Source: Pseudomonadota bacterium (GTDB lineage Bacteria > Pseudomonadota > Alphaproteobacteria > Rhizobiales > Xanthobacteraceae). From it: a stretch of DNA of 64,000 nucleotides. The notes under the pieces are model-generated. The model did not search any database. It was not told the origin of the DNA and saw nothing but the letters and a program-made list of their open reading frames with translations. Position numbers and translations under genes: made by a program. The stretch covers positions 1 to 64,000 of the forward strand of contig JAEWHT010000452.1 in NCBI GenBank assembly GCA_023387695.1. Reading direction: 5' to 3'. This document shows, piece by piece, positions 9,590-17,796 of the stretch. How positions within the stretch are numbered: position 1 is the stretch's first letter; every line of letters begins with the position of its first letter.

Positions 9590-10786
9590 ATGGCCGAAGC
9601 CGCCGATCCCGTCGTCATCGTCTCCGCCGCCCGCACCCCGCTCGGCCGGTTCATGGGCGAATTGTCACCGCTCGCCGCGCACAAGCTCGGATCCCATGTG
9701 ATCAACGCCGCGCTGGAACGCGGCAAACTCGCGCCCGAGAAAGTCGACGAGGTCTTCATGGGTTGCGTGCTGCCAGCCGGCCAGGGCCAGGCCCCCGCGC
9801 GCCAGGCAGCGCGGGCCGCGGGCCTTCCCGATGCGACCGGCGCGACCACCGTCAACAAGGTCTGCGGTTCCGGCATGAAGGCGACCATGCTGGCGCACGA
9901 CATCATTCGCGCCGGCTCGGCCGAGATCGTCGTCTCCGGCGGCATGGAGAGCATGAGCAACGCGCCCTACCTGCTGCAAAAGGCGCGCGGCGGTTATCGC
10001 GTTGGCCATGACCGCATCATCGACCACATGATGATGGACGGCCTCGAGGACGCCTACGAGACCGGCCGCTCGATGGGCGACTTTGGCGAGGCCACGGCCG
10101 AAGCCTATCAATTCACCCGCAAGGACCAGGACGCCTATGCGATGGAGACACTCAGCCGCGCGCGCAAGGCCGTCGAGAGCGGCGCATTCAAGGCGGAGAT
10201 CGCGCCGATCACGCTGACCGAGAAGGCAGGCCCGCGCGTCGTCGCCAACGACGAACATCCGCTGAAGGTCGATCCCGCGAAAATCCCCGGACTGAAGCCG
10301 GCGTTCCGCGCCAATGGCACGATCACGCCGGCGGCCTCCTCCGCCAATGCCGACGGCGCCGCCGCGCTGGTGCTAACGAAGCGCTCGCTCGCCGATCGGA
10401 ACGGCCTGCCAGCCATCGCCGAGATCAAGGGCCACGCCACGCACAGCCAGGAGCCGCAATGGTTCACCACCGCGCCCATCCCCGCAATCCGCAAGCTGCT
10501 CTACAAGGTCGGCTGGAGCGCAGGTGACGTTGATCTGTTCGAAATCAACGAAGCGTTCGCCGTCGTCGCGATGGCGGCGCAGCGCGACCTCGGCATCCCG
10601 CGCGAAAAACTCAACATCAATGGCGGTGCCTGCGCGCTCGGCCATCCCATCGGCGCCACCGGCGCACGGCTGATCGTGACACTGCTGCATGCGCTCGAGG
10701 CCAACAACCTCAAGCGTGGCGTTGCAGCGCTCTGCATCGGTGGCGGCGAGGCCACGGCGATCGCAGTGGAACGTCTCACGCACTGA
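9590..10786 (+). CDS. Acetyl-CoA C-acetyltransferase (thiolase)
   Basis: Thiolytic cleavage or condensation of acyl-CoAs. The 398-residue protein has the nucleophilic cysteine C92 in NKVCGSGMKA, the NEAFAVVAMA segment and the C-terminal GGACALGHPIGATGARL-type region with catalytic His and Cys. The open frame runs upstream to 9299, overlapping the hydratase gene, but homology starts at MAEAADPVVIVSAARTP. With the neighbouring hydratase and thioesterase it suggests a short beta-oxidation or ketothiolase set. Whether it works in degradation or synthesis cannot be told from sequence. Confidence 0.93.
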   Translation: MAEAADPVVIVSAARTPLGRFMGELSPLAAHKLGSHVINAALERGKLAPEKVDEVFMGCVLPAGQGQAPARQAARAAGLPDATGATTVNKVCGSGMKATMLAHDIIRAGSAEIVVSGGMESMSNAPYLLQKARGGYRVGHDRIIDHMMMDGLEDAYETGRSMGDFGEATAEAYQFTRKDQDAYAMETLSRARKAVESGAFKAEIAPITLTEKAGPRVVANDEHPLKVDPAKIPGLKPAFRANGTITPAASSANADGAAALVLTKRSLADRNGLPAIAEIKGHATHSQEPQWFTTAPIPAIRKLLYKVGWSAGDVDLFEINEAFAVVAMAAQRDLGIPREKLNINGGACALGHPIGATGARLIVTLLHALEANNLKRGVAALCIGGGEATAIAVERLTH

Positions 10787-10900
10787 CGTAATCGACGTCC
10801 GATAATGAGGGAAGTCTGTCATTTCAGACTTCCAGTTTTAGTGACAGACTGCAACGATAACGCGGGTCTTCCGTAGCCCGCCAAAACTGGATTGAGGACA

Positions 10901-12196
10901 ATGATCTCGAACTGGCTTTCCGCCGCGCTCGGCCGTCGCAACATCCACTACGGCTGGGTGATGGTTGGCGTGACCTTCTTCGCCGCGCTGATCAGCGCCG
11001 GCACGGTCGGCGCGCCCGGCGTGTTCATCATTCCCTTGCAGAAGGAGTTCGGCTGGAGCACGGCAGAAATCTCCTCCGCGCTCTCGATCCGCTTCATCCT
11101 GTTCGGGCTGATGGCGCCGTTCGCGGCCGCGCTTCTCAATCGTTACGGCCTGCGCAATGTTACGCTGACCGCGCAGCTCATCGTCGTCTCGGCGCTCGTG
11201 CTCTCGCTCGGGATGACGCAGGTCTGGCAACTCGTGGCGCTATGGGGCGTGGTGATCGGCATCGGCACCGGCATGACCGCGCTGGTGCTCGGCGCCACCA
11301 TCGCCACGCGCTGGTTCGCGGCCCGGCGCGGTCTCGTCATCGGTGTCATGACAGCGAGCGTTGCCACCGGCCAACTGGTATTCCTGCCGCTGCTTGCGAG
11401 CCTCACCGAACGCTTCGGCTGGCGCCTGGCGCTCGGCTTCGTCTGCATTATGCTCGGCGTCTCCGCAACGGCCGTCGCGCTCGTGATGCGCGACCGGCCG
11501 AGCGATCTCGGCTTGCGTCCCTTCGGCGACGAAGGCAGCGAACCCCTGCCCGTGCCGCCCGTAAACCACGGCTCGATCACGGCCGTGGCGCTCGGCACGC
11601 TGCGCGACGCCTCGAAGTCGAGCGCGTTCTGGGTCCTGTTTGCGACCTTCTTCGTCTGCGGCGCCTCGACCAATGGCCTCGTGCAGGTTCACTTGATTCC
11701 GATGTGTCTCGATTTCGGTATCCCGCAGGTGCAGGCCGCGAGCCTGCTGGCGGCGATGGGTATCTTCGACTTCTTTGGCACCATCATGTCGGGATGGCTG
11801 TCGGACCGTTACGACAATCGCTACCTGCTGTTCTGGTACTACGGCCTGCGCGGGCTTTCGCTGATCTTCCTGCCGTTCAGCGATTTCTCGTTCTACGGCC
11901 TGTCGATCTTCGCGATGTTCTACGGCCTCGACTGGATCGCGACCGTGCCGCCGACAGTGAGGCTGACGGCGCAGAAGTTTGGACCGGAGCGCGCCAATCT
12001 GGTGTTCGGCTGGATCTTCGCCGGCCATCAGCTCGGCGCCGGCACAGCCGCCTTCGGTGCAGGTCTCTCGCGGACGCTGCTGCAGAGCTACCTGCCCGCC
12101 TTCTTCATTGCCGGCGCGCTCTGCGTATTCGCCTCGCTGATCGTCCTGACGCTGTCGCGACAGCCCAAGCCGCAACCGAAGCCCGCGATGGCGTGA
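10901..12196 (+). CDS. MFS transporter
   Basis: A 431-residue major facilitator with about 12 hydrophobic segments. The N-terminus NIHYGWVMVGVTFF and the intracellular loop pattern resemble the oxalate/formate antiporter and monocarboxylate-type MFS subfamily. GAGGA lies seven bases before the ATG at 10901, supporting this start over an upstream TTG. It follows the thiolase by 114 bases on the same strand. The substrate is probably a small organic acid, but this is a family-level inference. Confidence 0.87.
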   Translation: MISNWLSAALGRRNIHYGWVMVGVTFFAALISAGTVGAPGVFIIPLQKEFGWSTAEISSALSIRFILFGLMAPFAAALLNRYGLRNVTLTAQLIVVSALVLSLGMTQVWQLVALWGVVIGIGTGMTALVLGATIATRWFAARRGLVIGVMTASVATGQLVFLPLLASLTERFGWRLALGFVCIMLGVSATAVALVMRDRPSDLGLRPFGDEGSEPLPVPPVNHGSITAVALGTLRDASKSSAFWVLFATFFVCGASTNGLVQVHLIPMCLDFGIPQVQAASLLAAMGIFDFFGTIMSGWLSDRYDNRYLLFWYYGLRGLSLIFLPFSDFSFYGLSIFAMFYGLDWIATVPPTVRLTAQKFGPERANLVFGWIFAGHQLGAGTAAFGAGLSRTLLQSYLPAFFIAGALCVFASLIVLTLSRQPKPQPKPAMA

Positions 12197-12206
12197 GAAA
12201 TGTCGT

Positions 12207-12863
12207 CTAGCAGCTCTTCTGTTGCAGGTGCTGAATGCACGTGCATCCCGTAGTTGCCGGATATTTCACGTCGTAGTACGGAAAGCTCGAATTGGCGGGG
12301 CTGTTGGTCGAGCAGCGCGGGAACAGATAGTAGCTGTCGGACAGCGTGACGGGGCCGCTGATCGTATAACCGAGGCTCGGCGTGTAGACGTACGACACCT
12401 CGCTCAGAATCAGCGAAATGTTGGCGTTGGACGTGCCCGTGCCGGACGTGTAGGACGACAAGGTCATTTGCTGCCCCACCGGCCTTGCACCCGTCGTGCT
12501 GGTCGACTTGCTCCATTGAACCGTCGCCTTGCCGCTGCTGTCGGTGGAGACCTCGGAGATGGTGATCGTGATCAGGGAGTTGCCGTTGCTGTCCGTAACG
12601 GCATAGGGCGCCATGATGGCCGTCGACGCCTGAAGGATGCCGGTCATCTGGGACGACGTCACTTGCGTGTTCTGTGAGATCATGTCCGCAACACTGTGTG
12701 CCGTTGCGGTGACCTTGACGTTGGTCGCCAGCCCGTTGCCGAGTTCGACGCCGCCGACCAGCAGCACCAGCATGAACGGAACGATGATGGCGAATTCCGT
12801 CGCTGCGACGCCGCGGTCGTCGGTCCACAGGCGCCGTGCGCGAAACGACAGGCCGGCAATCAT
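12207..12863 (-). CDS. TadE/TadG-like pilus-assembly family protein
   Basis: About 218 residues. It starts with a short basic cytoplasmic stretch (RARRLW), then the TadE motif DDRGVAATEFAIIVPFMLVLL as a single N-terminal membrane anchor with the conserved glutamate. The rest is a Thr/Ser/Asn-rich exported domain ending in a cysteine-containing tail (TTGCTCIQ). The ATG at 12863 overlaps the stop of the upstream TadE gene (ATGA), so the two are coupled. The anchor is typical of minor pseudopilins of Tad systems, but no TadA/B/C or RcpA gene is nearby. Confidence 0.82.
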   Translation of the reverse strand: MIAGLSFRARRLWTDDRGVAATEFAIIVPFMLVLLVGGVELGNGLATNVKVTATAHSVADMISQNTQVTSSQMTGILQASTAIMAPYAVTDSNGNSLITITISEVSTDSSGKATVQWSKSTSTTGARPVGQQMTLSSYTSGTGTSNANISLILSEVSYVYTPSLGYTISGPVTLSDSYYLFPRCSTNSPANSSFPYYDVKYPATTGCTCIQHLQQKSC

Positions 12864-13423
12864 CAGTTGGCTCCTGGTTCGTTCTGGAAAGCGGCCGACG
12901 ACATGATCAGCCGGTTGCCGTTGGAAAGATTCGAGAGATTGAAACCGAGCGGTCCGAGGACCACCGGCCAGACATACATCACCCGGAGTACGACGATATC
13001 GCCGGAGTTCCCGGGGTTGAATTGCCAGGTATTGGTGACGTTGCCGTTGCTGTCGAAGGTCAGCGTCGGCATCGCCGTATTCGTCGACGACCATGCACTG
13101 GCGACCTGCATGTCGACCATCAGGCCGCTGCAGTTGAACAGGATCACGACCTGGTTGCAGACCGCCTGCTTGAATGTGGACGCCGTCATCTGCTGCGACT
13201 GGACCTGTCCGGTTACAACGAGGCGCGACGATTGGAGCACAACGGACTCGAGCAGCTCCTGGGCGAAGAAAACCAGAAAGGTCTGGATGAGCGCGATGAG
13301 CAGAGCAAGAAACGGCGCGCCGACGAGTGCGAATTCGACGGCCGTGGCCCCCTTGTCATCCCCAGCGAAAGTGGCGCAGCGAGTGCGGCGTCTCTTCCTT
13401 GATGCGGCGTTCAGTCCGAACAT
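12863..13423 (-). CDS. TadE-like pseudopilin family protein
   Basis: The 186-residue protein has an arginine-rich start, then the TadE anchor KGATAVEFALVGAPFLALL near residues 24-42, followed by an extracytoplasmic domain with two cysteines (AVCNQ and FNCSG) that could form a disulfide. It is the middle gene of a three-gene minus-strand set, 12 bases after the TadG-like gene. By family it is a minor pilin-like component of Flp/Tad secretion. The actual role outside a full tad locus is unknown. Confidence 0.83.
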   Translation of the reverse strand: MFGLNAASRKRRRTRCATFAGDDKGATAVEFALVGAPFLALLIALIQTFLVFFAQELLESVVLQSSRLVVTGQVQSQQMTASTFKQAVCNQVVILFNCSGLMVDMQVASAWSSTNTAMPTLTFDSNGNVTNTWQFNPGNSGDIVVLRVMYVWPVVLGPLGFNLSNLSNGNRLIMSSAAFQNEPGAN

Positions 13424-13435
13424 GGTGCTCTTTCT

Positions 13436-14854
13436 CTACTGAACGAGGCTGGCCGTGCTGGACGCAACCTTGATGAAGAGGTTCGTCAGCGCCGTGGAAA
13501 TGTCGCCGCCGGTTTGAACGCTGGCGTAGAAGCCAGGCGAAGCGCACGACTGAAGGTTTTGCGCGATCGTACCGGTTGAGGAAGTAGGCTCGTCGTAAGG
13601 GTCAATCCAGCTCATGTACCAGCTGTTCGTAACCGGCACGTTGGGCGTCTTGAGTTGCAGGTACTCGGTGTAGAGGATTGCGATCTTGATGCCCCGGTTC
13701 TTGATGGTCGTGCACATGGTCGTGTCGAGCGGTTGCTGGCATCGATTGTTGGAGGCCAGGCTCGCGTTGGGGCAGGCAGAGGCGCCGGAGACGATCTTGT
13801 CTTCAACGCCGTCAGTGACCAGGAAGACCACCTCCTGCGGCGTATCACCCGACGCGTTGCTGCCGAGCCCGGGGGCCGGCATGATGCTGTTGATGCTGTT
13901 GAGCGCGCCCGCGATATTCGTGCCATTGTCGGTCTTGCAGTTGGTCGTCACTACGACGCAGTTCTGGTAGGCGACCGGCATCAGCGCAATGTTGGAAACC
14001 TGGGTTCCGGCAGTCGTCGGCGTGGTCAGCGACGCCAGCGTGTTGAGACCGAGGTCGAACGTATACAGCCCCGCCTTGTACGTGGTGTTGTTCAGGGCCG
14101 CCATGCACTGCATGACGCCGCCCGAAACGCCGGACTGCGGGCAGTTCGACCACGAATTGAGCAACTGGTTGACGGCGCTCGTCACGAGATCGATCCGCAA
14201 GGTGATATTTCTATTGCGCGCGATCGTGAGATTATCCTGGGTGCCGCCATCGTGAGCGATGTTGGTTTGATGACAGGCGAAACCGCAATTCTGCGAACCT
14301 CCCGCCGACTGGTAGGTCGAAGCGGTGTACTTGATGAGATTGCTGATGTCGGTCGCGGTCGCGCCGATTCCCATCGATGGCGAGTCATCCATCAGCAGGT
14401 AGAAATTCATGTTGGGCGCGCTGGAGGCGCGTGCCGTCGCCGAGCCTGAGATCTGCCAAGTCCCCTTGCCGAGCACGCCGGGGAAATTGTTGATCGACTG
14501 GGCGGTATACGAAACGGTGATGGTCCGCGCGAGCCCGGAATCGACGACGTTGACCGTCGGCGTCGGGATCACCGAAAGGCCGGGAAGGTTCGCCTTGGCC
14601 GCAAACACAGTCGCCGCGGTCGCCTGGACAACGCTGTCATCGGATTGGGTCAGCATCGCCGGCCTGACCGCCGCGATTGCCGCTGCGTCGGCGGCCGCGT
14701 TCAACTGCTCCTGCTTTCGCAATGCCAGCGTGTAATCAAGTGCCATACCCAGCAGAAACACGATGGGAACCAGCATGAGCGCGAAGATGATGGCGACGTT
14801 GGCCTTCTGATCTCTCGCGAAACGATGCACTGGGCGGCGAAGCATAACTCTCAT
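13436..14854 (-). CDS. TadG-like protein with von Willebrand factor A domain
   Basis: 472 residues. An N-terminal anchor (DQKANVAIIFALMLVPIVFLL) is followed by the Tad-type segment ALRKQEQLNAAADAAAIAA. From about residue 150 there is a vWA-like domain with a MIDAS-type DDSPSMG motif and a later VTDGVED metal-site motif. Four or more cysteines lie in the exported part. It probably helps anchor or assemble surface pili, with the vWA domain mediating adhesion or metal-dependent contacts. The start could be the ATG three codons downstream (14845). Confidence 0.87.
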   Translation of the reverse strand: MRVMLRRPVHRFARDQKANVAIIFALMLVPIVFLLGMALDYTLALRKQEQLNAAADAAAIAAVRPAMLTQSDDSVVQATAATVFAAKANLPGLSVIPTPTVNVVDSGLARTITVSYTAQSINNFPGVLGKGTWQISGSATARASSAPNMNFYLLMDDSPSMGIGATATDISNLIKYTASTYQSAGGSQNCGFACHQTNIAHDGGTQDNLTIARNRNITLRIDLVTSAVNQLLNSWSNCPQSGVSGGVMQCMAALNNTTYKAGLYTFDLGLNTLASLTTPTTAGTQVSNIALMPVAYQNCVVVTTNCKTDNGTNIAGALNSINSIMPAPGLGSNASGDTPQEVVFLVTDGVEDKIVSGASACPNASLASNNRCQQPLDTTMCTTIKNRGIKIAILYTEYLQLKTPNVPVTNSWYMSWIDPYDEPTSSTGTIAQNLQSCASPGFYASVQTGGDISTALTNLFIKVASSTASLVQ

Positions 14855-15251
14855 CCTGATGACCGTCGTTGCGGTATCGACACTTCCCTGGATCTATGCG
14901 GACGACCGTAACTGCCCGACATCGTCGTCGGTCACTCTCGCTCGTCAGCGGATGGAACTATGGATTTTGGCTGCTTACTCAGAACTTGCGGAAATTGATA
15001 AACACCGCGAGCAATGGATTGTGCTGTGTCAGATTGAGACCTCATCATTAATGTCGATTAAATGCGATCATCGAGATTCAGGCATCGCCGGTATCGCAAA
15101 ACTGACATTGACGGGTGTCTGGCGGCCGGATCGGCCTCATCGCAGGCTTGACATAGATCAAAGTCGGCAAGTCGGGCATGGCCGATTTCGGGAGCCATCG
15201 ACTGCAGCCAGGTTCAGGCTCGGCCGACGCGGACAAGTCTTGGGGGACCCT
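14855..15251. other. Intergenic stretch with no convincing gene
   Basis: This 397-base gap separates the divergent TadG-like and HdeA-like genes. It is somewhat less GC-rich than its surroundings. I see no coding signal in it. It holds the promoter regions of both genes and a FixK-type box at 15148-15161. Confidence 0.6.
15148..15161 (+). promoter_or_regulatory. FixK/FNR-type box
   Basis: TTGACATAGATCAA fits the FixK2-type pattern TTGA-N6-TCAA exactly. It lies about 90 bases ahead of the HdeA-like start, a suitable distance for an activator site. Low-oxygen control is inferred from the motif. Confidence 0.6.
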
Positions 15252-15572
15252 ATGAACAAGCCAGTGTTGACGATCGTTGCTTTGCTCGCGCTCGGGGCAC
15301 CCGCGATGGCGGAAGACAAGCTGGTCGTCGACATGAGCAAGCTGACCTGCCGGGAGCTGATCAAGGCCGATTTCCAGGATTTCGCCGGCCTGACGATGTG
15401 GCTGAGCGGCTATTACAACGCCAGCGTCCGCAACAGCGTGATCGACCTGTATCAGTTCGCAAGAGCCGCCAAGGCGGTGAAGGACACCTGCCAGACCACG
15501 CCGCAGGCGACAGTGATGTCGGCGGCCGAGAGCGCGCTCGGCATCAAGATGCCCAAGCCCAAGGCGCGCTAG
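15252..15572 (+). CDS. HdeA/HdeB-family periplasmic protein
   Basis: Small exported protein of 106 residues. An N-terminal signal peptide ends near AMA-ED (residue 20). The mature part, beginning VVDMSKLTCREL, carries two cysteines (TCREL and DTCQT), matching the single disulfide of HdeA-type acid-stress chaperones, and the WLSGYYNA core. Such proteins bind unfolding clients in the periplasm at low pH. The start ATG is chosen for the signal peptide; the frame is open upstream without homology. Its stop overlaps that of the convergent esterase by four bases. Confidence 0.8.
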   Translation: MNKPVLTIVALLALGAPAMAEDKLVVDMSKLTCRELIKADFQDFAGLTMWLSGYYNASVRNSVIDLYQFARAAKAVKDTCQTTPQATVMSAAESALGIKMPKPKAR

Positions 15573-16663
15573 CGGGAGGCCGTTCGGGACGCATCCTCGC
15601 CGAGTTGCTGGCCCTGTGCGAGCCGCTGCTTGATCATTACCATGACCGAGCCCACTTCGTCGAAGGCTCTGGAGTGGGAATCGTCTCCGCCGAGATGCGT
15701 GAGATCGAACACCTGGATCTTCTGCTGCGCGAGAGTGCTTTTGTAGGGCTCATCCTGCGGATTGATGTCGCCGAGACGCACCGTCCCTCCGGCGAGAGAC
15801 TTCGATACTTTGAGGGCGACATCATCCTGAGACAGAAACAGACCGATGCGGGGACGCCGTGGTCCCACCGCTCCGACCTGGCTGATGAACTCGTCGAACC
15901 CGATATCGGGCGCGACAAGTGCGACATTCTTCAGCTTCGACACCGACCCGCCGCGTGACGCCCTGTTCCGCAACGCGTCGAGCGTGACCAGGCAGCCCAT
16001 GGAGTGGCAGACGAATGTGATCTCCTTGATGGCGGGATTGGCGTTCACCGTGTCCAACAACTCGGCCAATGCCGTTCCCGATTGCCCCGCGACCTTGCGG
16101 TCATGATCGTACGACCCGAGGTTACCCGCCCCCTGCGATGGCCATGAAAACAGGATGGGAATGACGGGAAGCCGGCCGTCTTGAACGAATTGGGCGTAGC
16201 GATACACCGCGTCGTCGAAACGGTTGTTGAAGCCGTGGACGAAGACCATCGCCTTGTTCAGCCGCCTGGCCTTTGCCGCGTTGCTGACGGCAGCATTGAA
16301 TTCGGCACGATCCAGATAGCCGGCCGATGTCGTCACGAACTCCTTGCGCGGGTCGCCTGGCGGTGACAGCGGCCACTGGATTTCGCCGACCGTGCGCGAT
16401 CCATCCGGCGGAATCGACACCGTCACCTGAGCGTAAGCCATCTCGCTGGACGGCTCGCGGCTGAACATCTCGCCGGGATCGCTGCTGGACCGCGCGCGGG
16501 TCGTTCCGATCAGGATCGGGACCTGGGAGGTCGCTTCAACCGCCTCGCTGCTTGGGACAAGCGCGCCTTGCAGAGGACGCATAGTGCAGGACGAGCAGGC
16601 CGGGACCGTCAGCAAGATAGCTGCGACGCGCAGGTAGGCGACGATACGGCCCCGTCGATGCAT
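15569..16663 (-). CDS. DUF900 alpha/beta-hydrolase, putative lipoprotein esterase
   Basis: The 364-residue protein starts with a signal segment ending in VPACSSC, a plausible lipobox, so it may be lipid-anchored. The fold shows VFVHGFNNRFDDAVYR (oxyanion region), the nucleophile elbow CHSMGC, and a late Asp and His (DLTHLGGD). The elbow has Cys instead of the usual first Gly of GxSxG. GGGAGGAG precedes the ATG at 16663, favouring it over a GTG seven codons earlier. A FixK-type box lies about 125 bases upstream. Substrate unknown. Confidence 0.85.
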   Translation of the reverse strand: MHRRGRIVAYLRVAAILLTVPACSSCTMRPLQGALVPSSEAVEATSQVPILIGTTRARSSSDPGEMFSREPSSEMAYAQVTVSIPPDGSRTVGEIQWPLSPPGDPRKEFVTTSAGYLDRAEFNAAVSNAAKARRLNKAMVFVHGFNNRFDDAVYRYAQFVQDGRLPVIPILFSWPSQGAGNLGSYDHDRKVAGQSGTALAELLDTVNANPAIKEITFVCHSMGCLVTLDALRNRASRGGSVSKLKNVALVAPDIGFDEFISQVGAVGPRRPRIGLFLSQDDVALKVSKSLAGGTVRLGDINPQDEPYKSTLAQQKIQVFDLTHLGGDDSHSRAFDEVGSVMVMIKQRLAQGQQLGEDASRTASR

Positions 16664-16786
16664 CCGGCTCTCCTCCCGGCGCACACCCTACGGTCCGGGA
16701 CAGTCTGGTACTTGCTCTTGCCGGCCTCAATGTCGAGGTGGTCAGCGGGTGCAACCAGCACCAAAATGGGCCGTGCGCAAGTCCGC

Positions 16787-16800
16787 TTGATCCAGATCAA
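16787..16800 (-). promoter_or_regulatory. FixK/FNR-type box
   Basis: TTGATCCAGATCAA matches TTGAT-N4-ATCAA perfectly. It lies in the leader of the minus-strand DUF900 esterase gene, 124 bases before its start. Low-oxygen activation of that gene is inferred. Confidence 0.6.
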
Positions 16801-16824
16801 TGGTTCGACGCAGCGCCGACCTCC

Positions 16825-17097
16825 TCAGCGGTCTTCTTCCTTTGCTATGGAGACGAGGATTTCAAGCTGGCGTGCCAAAGTGACATAGCTTCGGGAAATG
16901 TTCGTGAGAACCGTGGACCTTCTTGGTGTGATCCCGGCTTGCGCGGCTTCATTCTTGTAGTGCTCCGCAAGCCTGCGGCAATCGGCAAACGTCAACAAAC
17001 CAAGGCTCCAGGACAGCAACACGAAGCCAGTTTCTAGACGAGGCGGTGCAGTCCCACTTGCGTTAACGCAATGGCGTTTGCCCGTAAGACTACGCAT
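16825..17097 (-). CDS. Small hypothetical protein of the rhizobial CRRLAE type
   Basis: A 90-residue open frame. Its C-terminal half (ADCRRLAEHYKNEA, then TNISRSYVTLARQLEIL) resembles the many small alpha-helical proteins of unknown function in rhizobia that carry a CRxxAE helix followed by a Y-x-x-LA helix. It begins six bases after the stop of the upstream periplasmic protein on the same strand and may be cotranscribed. The N-terminal 40 residues look poorly conserved, so the start is uncertain. Function unknown. Confidence 0.5.
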   Translation of the reverse strand: MRSLTGKRHCVNASGTAPPRLETGFVLLSWSLGLLTFADCRRLAEHYKNEAAQAGITPRRSTVLTNISRSYVTLARQLEILVSIAKEEDR

Positions 17098-17102
17098 CAA
17101 CG

Positions 17103-17597
17103 CTATCGCGTGTCCTTGTTCAGCTCGATCGCGACCTCCGACATCCAGGATCCCGGTGCTTCCATCAGGAACGACTGATGACTGGCCTTGGTCTGGATTG
17201 TCACCAGCGCAGCAACGGTGTTGCCTTCAATACGAGCTTCGATCAGGCCGTCCTTGTTCGTGCCGGTGACCTTGCCGCCCTGCCGGTATTCATGCTCGAA
17301 CCAGTTGCCCGAAAGCTCCGTGCCGCTCTGATCGATATTCGCCGACAACACCATCTTGTAGGCATCGCTCGCGCAGCGCAGGTCGAGGCTCACGGAACGG
17401 CCGGGCTTGGTGATGTTGTACGCCACCTTGCAGCGAACCTTCTCACGCGGACCGTCCGACGGCTTCATGGTGCCGCTGCCCGACCATGTACCGCCGAGGC
17501 CATCGAACACCGGTTCTGCGCGCACCGGGTTGATGCTTGCTAGCACCAGGCAGGCTGCGCCCGCGCCTAAACATATCGCCGAGAGATTCAATCGCAT
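17103..17597 (-). CDS. Conserved hypothetical exported protein
   Basis: About 164 residues with a clear signal peptide (MRLNLSAICLGAGAACLVLA, cleavage after PVRA). The mature part starts EPVFDGLGGTWSGSGTM and consists mostly of beta-strand-like segments (VRCKVAYNI, SVSLDLRCAS, LSGNWFEHEYRQGGKVTG). This pattern is frequent in small periplasmic proteins of Bradyrhizobium whose function I do not know. The ATG at 17597 is chosen because it starts the signal peptide. It is divergent from the FAD oxidase gene. Confidence 0.75.
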   Translation of the reverse strand: MRLNLSAICLGAGAACLVLASINPVRAEPVFDGLGGTWSGSGTMKPSDGPREKVRCKVAYNITKPGRSVSLDLRCASDAYKMVLSANIDQSGTELSGNWFEHEYRQGGKVTGTNKDGLIEARIEGNTVAALVTIQTKASHQSFLMEAPGSWMSEVAIELNKDTR

Positions 17598-17650
17598 CAC
17601 CCAATCCTGATCGCTGAGGTTTCGGCCCCTCCTAGGCCGAGACAGGCGCA

Positions 17651-17680
17651 AGATGTTGGCGAAGATGTTGAGAGATGTTG
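17651..17680. repeat. Three short direct repeats AGATGTTG
   Basis: AGATGTTG occurs at 17651-17658, 17663-17670 and 17673-17680, with related GTGTTG and ATATTG further on. The repeats lie in the divergent gap between the exported protein and the FAD oxidase. They could be regulatory iterons or chance. Confidence 0.4.
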
Positions 17681-17796
17681 CGGGAAATTGTCCGGGTGTT
17701 GCCGATATTGCCGTTAGACTTCACCGCCCAAACGTGGACAATGGTGCCTAAGCGCTTCGCGCGCAGTGCACACCAAGATGCGCCAGAGGAAACAAG

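Noticed and set aside
16716..16740. Possible sigma-54 promoter TGGTACTTGCTCTTGCC
   Set aside because: The spacing between the GG and GC elements is off by one base from the required pattern.
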